From Smallanthus sonchifolius (Eukaryota > Streptophyta > Magnoliopsida > Asterales > Asteraceae): a stretch of 64,000 nt of DNA. The stretch lies in contig CM042038.1 of assembly GCA_023525975.1 (NCBI GenBank), forward strand, positions 12,471,272 through 12,535,271. Reading direction: 5' to 3'. Shown piece by piece: positions 12,097 to 22,112 of the stretch. The translations under genes were made by a program, and so were the position numbers. How positions within the stretch are numbered: position 1 is the stretch's first letter; every line of letters begins with the position of its first letter. The notes below the pieces were generated by a model, which was not told the origin of the DNA, ran no database searches, and was given only the letters and a program-made list of their open reading frames with translations.

Positions 12097-13133
12097 TCTA
12101 TACATACTAATAAATAAAGGTTTTGAGGTATCACATGTTATTCCTATATTCATTCTTAACATTTTTTTTCCCGTCTCTCTCCTATTTAATGATATAAGTT
12201 TTTATAAAAAAAAATTTATAATTTGTGTTTCCCGCTTCTCTCTCCTATTAAATAGTAATGATTTTTATAACTATTTTTGTAAAACATTTTAATTAAAAAA
12301 ATAGTTTTATTCATAAAACATTTTATAGTTTGAACATTTCTTTCATTCTTTTTATAAAATATTAAAAAAACAACTATATAACGCTTCTAAATTTTGTATC
12401 AAAAAATTATGTAATATGTCAAAAATATGTAATATTAGATTTTTATTGCTAAGTATATATAACACTGCATTTATTCACCATGTATAATATACATGGTTTC
12501 TAACCTATATTATAATAAATGAATAACTATATTTGCTACGTGTCGACTTCTGATGAAATCTAGATTTTTGTTTTTTGCTTTTCTCTCCAATTAAATAATG
12601 ATGATGTTAAATAATTAAATATTTAACATATATTCTAATATTTTATTAAAAATTACTAAATCAAAAGAAAATTTTAATTATTTCTTATTTCACTGATAAC
12701 TAATAACACCACATATACAAATCTTGATAAAAAAATATTGTTTTATAACAAGTTGTATTTATTCAAAAGTATTATAACAAATAAATAACTTTATTTGTCT
12801 GATTAATTTTAAATTCTTGTTTTCCGCATCTCTCCTATTAAATCATAATGATATTAAATAATTAAATATTTAAAATTTATTCTTATATTTTATTAAAATT
12901 TACTAAATCATAAAAAGATTTTAACTAGATCTTATCTTGAAAATAATTTTAAAATCTTAAATCTTTATTATTTATAATTTTTAAACCTTTATTATTTCTT
13001 ATTTCATTAATAGCTTTTTGAAATAAAACTAAAAACCAGCTAATGATATCAAACATAAAAATCTTCATAGAACTTGTTGGTTTGTAACAAATTGGATTTA
13101 TTTAACCCGTGTAAAAATGAGTTTCTAACCTAG
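12097..13133 (+). mobile_element. Array of Helitron-like copies
   Basis: It starts TCTATACATACTAATAAATA (12097) and ends aacccgtg...ctaacCTAGT near 13133. Internal ends are visible: a ccatgtataatatacatgg hairpin at about 12479-12497, a fresh cacgtgtc-like head near 12537, and a repeated block around 12590-12680 and 12830-12910. These suggest two or three non-autonomous copies inserted head-to-tail. It is the same family as the copies at 2.1, 16.2, 53.8, 54.3 and 57.8 kb. Confidence 0.55.
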
Positions 13134-13492
13134 TATGTAATAATATAAATGATTTATTGTAAAGAAAGAAAGAAATAAATTTGGTATAAATAAAATATTT
13201 GAATTTGATAAGATAGAAATGAAATGAATTAATTTGTTAGTTTAGTAATTAGTATATGAATATGAATTAATTAAGAGAAAAGTATGTATTGTAAAAACTG
13301 AAATGAAAATCAAACATATGCAGACAAGCTTGTTGGAGGATGTCTAGTATTTTAGAAGGTAAGAGACGCAAATAAATTAAGGTAAAACAGTATTAATAGT
13401 TGAGTGTACGAATTTATTTATGATACGATATCGCCACCCCACAACAATTAAATTTGAATTTAAAACTTCATCGTCATCCACTACTTGTGCCG

Positions 13493-13523
<31 letters not shown>

Positions 13524-13639
13524 ATACATCCTCATCGTCTTCTTTAGATTTAACACCAAAGAACAATACGCTTCAATAATATTAGCTACCTAAGGTTCCA
13601 TTCTATTACATTCCTAACCCGGCTACCCGTTTGTACAAA
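13134..13639 (+). promoter_or_regulatory. SWEET upstream region
   Basis: About 500 bp between the Helitron array and the SWEET start. A (ta)n run at about 13494-13515 followed by catataaatac lies about 125 bp before the ATG and is the best TATA candidate. No other element is assignable. Confidence 0.4.
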
Positions 13640-15109
13640 ATGGAGCTTTTTAATGTTCACCACCCGTTGGTTTTTGTTTTTGGCCTTCTTGGTATGTAAC
13701 ATTTTTGCTAGTTAATTAAACTTCACGTATAGTTGGCTTCATTTCAACCTTTTATTCTTATTCTTATTATATGTCACAGGTAACATTATTTCGACAGGGG
13801 TCTACTTTGCTCCATTGTAAGTTGTCTGAAACTTTAATTTTTAACGGTTAATGTATCGTATATGTATATGATTAGTGACGATGGAATTTTCAGGCCGACA
13901 TTTATTGAAATATGCAAGCGGAAATCCACAATGGGGTTCCAGTCGTTGCCATATGTTGTGTCTCTCTTTAGCGCATTGCTATGGTTGTTCTATGCCTTCA
14001 TCAAAGGAGGTGACACCTTCCTTCTCATCTCCATTAACACCCTTGGCACCTTCATCGAGTCTATTTACATCATCATCTTCCTTGTGTACGCTACACCCGA
14101 TACCAAGGTACGAACATACCTACAAGTTTTATTTATTTTTTTCTTTTTTTTAAAGATTAAAAACTAACTAACTTGTTTATATATTCAATTTTACGTGTAG
14201 AAGCAAACAATGAAGGGTTTGACCGGTGTAATGGTGTTATGCCTCGCGATTTCTCTTGGGACGTTCTTCTCGTTTGAAGGACAAACACGGGTGCTAGTAG
14301 TCGGGTGGATTTGTGTTGGTATATCCGTGTGTGTTTTCGCAGCTCCTCTTACTATTGTAGTGAGCCACTATTATAGCTCTAGTACTTTTTTTTTATAACC
14401 AACAAACTAATCTACTCCTAATCTTAACGCCACTATTTAATTCCTGCGGGACTTGAACCCTCGATACCATTGGGATAAAGGCCTTCTGATGATTACTACT
14501 CTAGCTAGCTAATTAAATTCAAAGTAACCCTTCTATATAGATATATAATTATATGAAACATAACTAATTAATTAATATTAAAAGTAACTAACTAACTAAC
14601 CCGGCACCATGTGTGAATTTAATTTCAACAGTTTCAAGTTGTGAGAACAAAAAGTGTCGAGTTCATGCCGTTATCCCTCTCATGTTTCCTTACATTAAGC
14701 GCGACCATGTGGTTTGCCTATGGGATTGCCCTCAGAGATATATGCGTTACGGTAACTAAAACCTTTATTATTATTATTTTAAATTTCTTGAAAAAGAAAA
14801 ATAATATTGAAATTTGTATGCATGTAGGTGCCAAACGTATTGGGATTCCTATTGGGAGTATTTCAAATGGGACTTTATGCGTATTACAGAAACGCAAGCA
14901 GTATCTTGGAGGCGGAGAAAAAGCAGCCTAAAATCAACAACTGCAAGGAACACATGATAAACATAACCATTTTATCAAACTCGGAAGTACATCCGGTGGA
15001 TTCAGGGCGGAGCAGCGAGGCGGAAGACGGTGGTGGTGGAGGAGGAGAGGTGGTGGATGAAAAGCAAACACGTGGAATGGAATTGGATACGGGTGTAGTT
15101 GTGATGTGA
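13640..15109 (+). CDS. SWEET sugar transporter, clade III type
   Basis: Bidirectional sugar uniporter of the MtN3/SWEET family; clade III members mainly move sucrose across the plasma membrane. Six exons read by splice signals: 13640-13691, 13780-13816, 13894-14107, 14201-14359, 14632-14751 and 14828-15109, giving 287 aa with all phases closing. Exon 1 carries HHPLVFVFGLLGN. The first MtN3 repeat includes APLPTF and GFQSLPYVV; the second includes VVRTKSVEFMPLSLS and PNVLGFLLGVFQMGLYAYYR. Seven membrane spans are expected. The C-terminal tail is soluble, with a Gly run near residue 265. The strong VVRTKSVEFMP and WLFYAF similarity points to clade III (SWEET9-15), but the exact member cannot be fixed. 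Intron 4 holds a SINE-like fragment. Confidence 0.93.
14398..14520 (-). mobile_element. tRNA-derived SINE fragment in SWEET intron 4
   Basis: Read on the minus strand it contains gggttcaagtcccgcagg, a near-consensus pol III B box, preceded by cccaatggtatcgag. It lies wholly within the intron between 14359 and 14632. The ends are not resolved. Confidence 0.4.
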
Positions 15110-16194
15110 ATTTAGAATTGTATGTTTGGTTGTTGATTTTGACATGTCTTCCTAGTACAAGTTTAGAAATCAGACAACTCTCTTTTTCTCTCGACAACAA
15201 AAACCCACTCCATAGAGAAAATAAAACAAAAAGTAACCTCCGGTCACATGAAACTCATAATTTTGGTTTTTCTAATTCTTCTTAGTGTCGGTGTTTTAAC
15301 TTTTATTTAAATATTGTAATCATAAAGATGTGTTTTCCATAATTAGTTTCTCATACATACATCAACTGTTATGAATAACATAACATTTTGTCTAAAGTGT
15401 AATTTATTAATAAATATTTGATTCCAGGTTTATTTTTCTAGATTCTAAATGAAAAAAAGTTGAGCACGGCTAGAAATTAATAATTTCAAGTAATGGTTGT
15501 AAATGGAAAAGGTAGGTAGGTTTCTGCCATATTTCGACTGTTTGGTGTTGAGTTTAGCACCAGGAAGTTGCATGAGTTTGGCAACAACATGTGGTGTTGA
15601 AAGGTTTCAATTTTAATAAATACTTGTTAAATTTTTTCGTGAGTAACGGCGGTTCGGTTTTGAATAAAATTTATATCGAAACGTAAATAAAAATAACATC
15701 ACAACTGTATATTCGGAGTTTAAAAAAGCATCAAAAAATTATGATTAATTATTAAATTTAGCATTTAAAAAATTGTGTAGTTAAACAATAAAAGAATTAA
15801 AATACAAAATTAGAATATAAAAATTTATTTTATTTAATTAAAGGTATTCAATAAGAACTATAATTTATAAATATGTAAATATTTCATATGGAAAATTTTA
15901 AATGCTATTATAAGTTACTAAAATAATATTAGTATTAGAATTACTAAATTGCCCCTTAATTTGAGCGGGAAAATCCTAATCGGTTTTACTCCTTTTGCTC
16001 AAAAAACCGTCCAAGTTCTTTTGAAACAAAAAAGAAAAGAAAAAAGAAACACCCCCTTAGATGCAATCATAAATTATGAAAATAAAGACTATTTTTAGAA
16101 TGACCAAATTGCCCTTTAATTTGGGCGAGAAAAACAGGTCCAGGAGGGCTAGAATTATGCCACATGGCACTCGTAGTTACTCATTTATTAGATA
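15110..16194. other. Intergenic, SWEET 3' region
   Basis: AT-rich. The SWEET 3' untranslated region and poly-A site presumably lie in the first few hundred bases (aataaa-like words near 15220 and 15410). Nothing else is recognisable. Confidence 0.4.
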
Positions 16195-16587
16195 CTAGCT
16201 TAAACCCATGTAATACACACAAGGTGAAAAATATCAATATATAAAATTCTTAAATCTTTATGTTACATATTCTAAGGATAAAAATTCAAAATATGTAAAA
16301 CTTAATATCTAATTGGATTTCGAAAATACGTTAATTACTATTTAGTGTAATCTGACTTTCATTTATTATTTGATTGAAATTAAAAGTTATACTTAGATTT
16401 CAAAATTTTCTTATAATAAATAAATATGTTTTATTAGTATAAATAAGGTTTTTTTTAAAAAATATATATTAAAAGATAGAGGTTTATTTAATAAAAGAGA
16501 GATAGAGAGTGACAGGAAAAAATGATGAGAATGAATATGAATGTGACACGTGACATTAAAAACTTTTTATTTATTATATAGTATAGA
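16195..16587 (-). mobile_element. Helitron-like non-autonomous element
   Basis: Read on the minus strand it starts TCTATACTATATAATAAATA (from 16587) and ends tgtattacatgggtttaagCTAG (16195). It contains the family's gtgacacgtgtc-like and gagagata blocks. At 393 bp it has no coding capacity. Confidence 0.65.
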
Positions 16588-16881
16588 TATAGATTTTAAA
16601 TAGGTAGCACAAGAAAAAGAAAAGAGAAACCACAAAGGACTGTGTGAAAACAGAAAATCAACAACAAAATTCAAAAACACGACTTTAATTTGGGCACTCG
16701 TCATCAAAATATACAATATTACTGCACATGTCTAGAAAAGATGGTTTCAACTTTGACATCCCATGTGAACTACCACCCGGAAAAAAAGTTTCAATTTTCC
16801 AATCATCTCACCAAATGTCAACTAAAATTTAAAACAAAAAACAACACTTTAAAGTAGTTGTACATGAACGTACTACCCACC

Positions 16882-19603
16882 TTAAGCACTTTGCCTTCTT
16901 TTCTCAACCCACATTTTTGCTTCTGCAACAGCTCTTTCTCTTTCAAGATCTTTATTCAGCATCTTTGCAGTTTCTTTAGGAGAATCTTCTTTCTCAGATC
17001 CTTCCAGATCCCATCTGCTACAACCTTCTTCGTTTTTAGAAAACCGTCCATTTCTCTCCGTTTTTGGTCTCTCTTTGGTGACGATGTTATGAGCTGGAGC
17101 TGTGTTCGGATCATACCCCTGGTTTGCAAGATAGGATAATGCAGTGACCACGTCGGCAATTAGAGGCCGGGCTGCAGCCTGTTCTTGAATACACATGGAT
17201 GCCACGGCTAGAGCCTGGTACAGCCCCCGCATTGGGTAGTGACCTCCTAGCCGCGGGTCCACCAATGACGTGAATTTCCTTCTGTCATTGAACAGAGGCC
17301 GCGCCTACAATAACATTTCTTTTTTCATCGTTACAATAATAATAATGTCATGTCACAAAATATTGAAACATAATAATTGGTTAATTACCCATGTGACGAG
17401 GTTCTGCTGTCCAGCCGGTTGAGTGCTATCAATGGCCTTTCTACCAGTAATAAGCTCTAAAAGGACGACACCAAAGCTGTATACATCAGATTTGACTGTT
17501 AGTTGACCCGTCATGGCATACTCAGGAGCACAGTATCCATATGTACCCATGACCCGTGTGGAAACATGAGATTTGTCTCCAGTGGGGCCAAGTTTCGCGA
17601 GCCCAAAGTCGGACAACTTTGGTAGGAATCCCTCGTCCAGCAAAATGTTTGATGATTTGAAGTCCCGGTAAATAACAGGTGGGTTAGCTTTATCATGAAG
17701 AAACTCCAACCCTTTGGCTGCACCAGCTGCTATCTTCATTCTTGTGTTCCAATCTAATGGTTCTCTATCAGGTGGAACATCTGCAAACAGTGTATAAATG
17801 GTCAAGGCTGCAAGCTTTAGCAATTATACCTAGGTCAAACTGTACAAAATAGAAATGAATTTTACAAAATATACACATAAAGATACAAGAATAATGGTGT
17901 TACCATGAAGATGATCTTCCAATGAACCCAAAGCCATAAATTCATACACAAGAAGTCTCTGGTCACCATCAGCACAGTAACCAATCAAATTGACCAAGTT
18001 TGGATGATGTAACAGGCTGAGCATAAGAACTTCAACTAGAAATTCACGGTTACCTTGGAGCCCATTTCTATCCAGTTGTTTAACAGCTACAACCTAAAGA
18101 TAAAGATATGTAAATTTTTCATTCATCGTCAAGAAAAATGCACTCCAAAACTAAATATGATCCACCATTGATTCATCGAGGGATATCAGTTTACACTTGT
18201 ATTTATCAAGAAACACAAAAATGGGAAGAATAGTGTTTGTTGACTTGTTCCCACAACACACAGTTTTTATACAGAGGGGCTTTACCTGACCGCTACTCTG
18301 AAGACGTCCTCTATATACACAACCAAAACCACCCTCCCCTAAGAAGCAATCAGGCCGGAAATTATTTGTTGCAGCTGCAAGTTCACGGAATGTGAATGTT
18401 TGTGCAGCGATTTGACCATCCGGTGAGTCCCCCTTTGGCCCTGATGACTCCCTCCTTAAGCTAGCATTAACATTGTTTCTAGATTTTAGTCTATCACCTC
18501 CTGCCAATTCATCAGCATCAAAACCATAAGAAATCAACAATCAATTTGTAATTTCAATTTACTACATCTGATTAGTGATTGATTAATTATATCCATATAT
18601 AAAACTATGTGATTGAGGAACAGATAAATCAATGTAGAATTCACTCATTCAGACGCTTATATAACAAACAAACAAACATACCCAGTAAAATACCACACAC
18701 AGCAGAGCTATTAGCATGGTCGGGGGAGGTGGGACGAGGGTAAACCTTACCTCTATCGTAGGGATAGAGAAGTTGCTCCTACTGTGACCTTGGTTTTAAA
18801 AAGCGAGAAGCACACAAAAGCGACATGGTCTAAAACCGAGGCTCAAAGCGCACCGCTTTCGTACGCGAGCCGCAATTTACTATATAAATATTTAATATAT
18901 TTCTCACAGGGTCCTAACATCATTTACGACACAAACAAGCTCTATATATATTGTTTTAATATCAAAATATCCTATATGTACAACCTAAAAAATCTATCGT
19001 ACATCTTGAAGCACAAATCCAGCCCCCGTAAGAAAAGCGCGCCTCAGATCTGCACCTTATGCCGACTTTTTGCTTCTAAAGCGCGCCTTACCTACATAAA
19101 AGCGATGGGGGGGTTGCGCTGAGGCGCGCTTTTTAAAACAAAGACTGATCCAAAAACTTTTTTTGATGCGTACAGTTCAGACGCCTATAAGTAGAATCTA
19201 AAAATTAGGGAGGCATATACAATTAAAACAATTACCTAAATCTTATAGATATGTATAGCAAGTGATTGTAATAATGTTTTCAAAAGCATCTTGATATAGC
19301 AAAATTGGAAGAAAAAAAAATACCCTATCATTCAATCAAAAGAAAGTTAATCATGATTTGATGGGGCCTACATGAATCTCAGATTCACAAATCAAAAGCA
19401 GAGAATAGGAAATTGCGTACCCTAATCAGATCAAATAGGTATATAATCAGTTGAATTGATTGAACATGAAACTGAGGCTTACCGGAGGATAATCTGGAAA
19501 TATTGGAAGGGGCAGAGGGGTGGAGTTCATGGCGATCAGACCTAACTTTTTGAGGATTGAATTGAACCTCTTCCCTCGAGTCAAAACAAGGAAAACAACC
19601 CAT
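16882..19603 (-). CDS. PBS1: PBS1-like receptor-like cytoplasmic kinase (RLCK VII)
   Basis: Ser/Thr kinase anchored at the plasma membrane by N-terminal acylation and linked to pattern-triggered immunity. Five exons on the minus strand: 19603-19483, 18500-18286, 18093-17904, 17780-17389 and 17304-16882, totalling 446 aa (Arabidopsis PBS1 is 456). It starts MGCFPCF (myristoyl Gly2, palmitoyl Cys3/Cys6). Visible kinase marks are the glycine loop GEGGFG, VAVKQLDRNG, IYRDFKSSNILL, DFGLAKLGP, the activation loop GDKSHVS (the site the bacterial protease AvrPphB cuts in PBS1), and CAPEYA. The loop that is SEMPH in Arabidopsis reads STQPA here. The tail ends in EKRRQSA, shorter than in Arabidopsis. 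Intron 1 (983 bp) carries a MITE. Paralogue PBL27-type kinases are the alternative, but the GYCADGDQRLLVYEFM and tail match favours PBS1. Confidence 0.92.
18790..19143. mobile_element. MITE-like element in PBS1 intron 1
   Basis: The left end ttggttttaaaaagcg and the right end (reverse complement) ctttgttttaaaaagcg form inverted termini about 354 bp apart. The interior near both ends is rich in gcgcgcct words, unlike the surrounding AT-rich intron. A 112-codon frame over it is an artefact. The superfamily is unknown. Confidence 0.5.
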
Positions 19604-19943
19604 TAATTTGTGTATCTGTGTTTTTGCCCAAGGGGGGGGGGGGGATCAATTCGTTAAGTTTGAGATTGTGATATGGATAAGAAGTAAATCACCATGGAAG
19701 TTGAGATTGGATTGGATAGATTCGATGAAGAACAGGGGCGAGGCAGACGGTAGGGACAAAGAGATAAAAGATTTGTTTAGGACTAACTGATAGATAGAAA
19801 GCGTGTGTTTAGCCGGCTTTGTGTGTCTTCCTTGTAAGATTCCCACTTTTAGTTTTACACTTTTTATTTTTTACAATAATCAAGATTGGTATACTTTAAT
19901 TATATTCATAATTAAATGTATAACATTAAAAATTTTAACTACT
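19604..19943 (-). promoter_or_regulatory. PBS1 upstream region
   Basis: This 340-bp stretch between the PBS1 start codon and a SINE is the likely 5' leader and core promoter on the minus strand. It contains a G run (about 19631-19643). No firm TATA assignment. Confidence 0.35.
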
Positions 19944-19959
19944 AGTTAACAACCTTCTT

Positions 19960-20297
19960 GTCAATGAGCCACTGATGGAGTAATAAGGGAGAGACCTGGT
20001 GTTCCTATTGACACAGGTTCAATCCTTGCTCTCCATATTAGTTTATGTGACATGCAAATGAGGCCTAGCTTATGCTGATATACCTGGGTTTTACCTACGC
20101 CGATCCAGGGTTCGAGCCTCGGCTCTCCCTCAAGCCCGGAGGGGGCCGTATTGGGTGTGATTTTTCCTTGGATGCTCTTCAACTCTGACGCCAAGTGGGT
20201 CTGGTTAAGACAACATATTGACCGGAGTTAGACGAGGCTCTCCCATGTGACGGGAGGGTGCGACGTCACAACATTCAATGTTCGTCGTTCAAAAAAA
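19960..20297 (+). mobile_element. SINE with perfect 16-bp TSD
   Basis: A 338-bp element ends in gttcaaaaaaaa. It is bracketed by the exact direct repeat AGTTAACAACCTTCTT at 19944-19959 and 20298-20313, which is diagnostic of LINE-style target-primed insertion. B-box-like words ggttcaatcc (about 20028) and gggttcgagcc (about 20107) indicate a pol III tRNA-type head. The intact duplication marks it as a fairly recent insertion upstream of PBS1. Short frames over it are not genes. Confidence 0.87.
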
Positions 20298-20370
20298 AGT
20301 TAACAACCTTCTTTGCTTAGCTATAAAAAATAGTATTGATGATCTTTAACGACCTTGGTTGTCAACATAT

Positions 20371-20924
20371 TGTCACGACTCGCATAAAATCAAGTCACTT
20401 ATCTCGGATTCCGGACACATTTAAAGGTGTCTAGGGCTGCCCGGAACTATCCGGAACAACCCCGAAATTCTGGACGAGCTATGATAGATTGGATGGCTCA
20501 AGATCAAACCAAGAAGGGGCGTAGAACAACCTAGAATGGCTGCACAAATCATCCCCAAAGTTGTTGCCAGAAACATTCTAGAACAACCATAATTTGCTTG
20601 ATATTTTAATAGAATACTCTAGATTTGGAGTTGTATAAAATATACATAGAATGGTCTAGATTGAGAAGCATCTAGACCAACCCCAAACAAGTATAAATAG
20701 ATGATAAGTTGTCATTCGTTAGACACCCCACATAACCCACATAACTTGTAGTCTTTCTAAAAGTTTTTTGTACACTTGTTCTTGTAATCAAGACAAAGAA
20801 GTATTTGATCATTACTCGTACGCTTCCGCAACACATTACTTGATTTACCACATAACCGGGACAAAGGCTTAACTTAGATCAGAATCTAAGTGTCGCGTGA
20901 GAGTTTGGAAATCACTCCGTGACA
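20371..20924 (+). mobile_element. Solo LTR, 554 bp
   Basis: It opens TGTCACGACTCGC and closes TCCGTGACA (perfect inverted TGTCACG/CGTGACA tips), with ATAT immediately on both sides (20367-20370 and 20925-20928). A TATA-like gtataaatag lies near 20691. A poly-A-signal-like region follows. There is no internal domain, so it is a solo LTR. The duplication is only 4 bp by exact match; a fifth base differs. Confidence 0.72.
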
Positions 20925-20928
20925 ATAT

Positions 20929-22112
20929 GCCTATAGTAAGAGCATTCATGATATCATTCTCATCTTTATAACTTAATTAAACATCATCAATGCAACTTCT
21001 TTCTGTTTTATACATAATCTAGCTTTGTTTATTTAACCTTTTGATTTAGATCTATTTGGTAACATCATCGCGCATGTCCACATTATGTGTAGAAGCCCAT
21101 AAGATCCTCGTTTCGAACCAAACCGAGTAGAACTGTGTAAAATTGTTTGGCTTATATGACGAAAAAATAGAGTGCGGTATAAAGATGGCGGCACAAGTTA
21201 TGTTTGTTGGCGTAGTGGGCCTAGTGAACCAAAGCAACAATTTGTAGTCTTCAATTCAAAAGCTATTATATAGCTCTAATACTATAAATTAATGTAAAGA
21301 CAAGTTAAGATAATTTGTGTGATTTTTGTATTACATTTGCTAATGTTAAAATGAGTTATAAAGTCATGATTATAGACCAAGGATTAACAAACTAACTACA
21401 AGCTGATTGAATCAATCAATCAAGTAACATTTGACTTATTACAATTGGCTAGGCCGCTAGGGCACTTTTCATATATCAAAGTCATAGGTCATCCTTTTTT
21501 TTAAGGTATGAACCGGCCCACAACACTTGAAATATGCGATCCACCTTATAGAGGCCCACCTAGGCCTAATTATACAGCTGAAGCTAACATGCCCAAGGGT
21601 TTGTGTATGCCGTTAAAAGTGTTTCCAAAATGACGACATATAACATATTTCTTTAAAAATGGTTTTTAGTGTAACATTGTTGCATGTTGTTTATTACAAA
21701 GTAAAATCTTGTTTTATAAAATCTCAATTTTATTTTAAGGATACTTCCGCTCACCTTCCACTTCAGAACCTCTCCATCACGCCTTGACTACTCTCGCTCT
21801 ATAAAGATTACTTTTACAAGTTCTCATTAATTTTAGTAATAATCATCCTTAACTTTTGGTTGAAGTTTTATGTGTTATTACAAATTTAAAAAATTTAAAA
21901 CTTATATGTTAGATATATACCATTGATATTTGAAAAAATAATGAAACATATAAATGAAGAAATATGTAAAAAAGAGAGGAGAAAAAAAGGTGGTGGAAGC
22001 GAATATTGAGCTGAGGGATGGTGTCCTCATAATCGGGTCAAAGTCAAAACCAACAATAATCAATCATCCCCTTCCTCCCTTACATTCCTTCACCTTCCTT
22101 CCAAATGCATCA
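20929..22112 (+). promoter_or_regulatory. Intergenic DNA and EXO70 upstream region
   Basis: AT-rich with no recognisable gene. The last few hundred bases should hold the EXO70 promoter and leader; an in-frame ATG at 21954 lies here but is not favoured as the start. Confidence 0.4.

Noticed and set aside
18715..18785. Conserved-looking block gggtaaaccttacctctatc
   Set aside because: It resembles the tail of a dispersed plant repeat but no head, A tail or duplication could be located, so I did not call an element.
21954..22112. In-frame upstream ATG giving EXO70 53 extra residues
   Set aside because: The extra residues do not resemble any EXO70 N-terminus and the codon usage matches the leader; the ATG at 22113 has a better context (G at +4) and a family-like MEK start.
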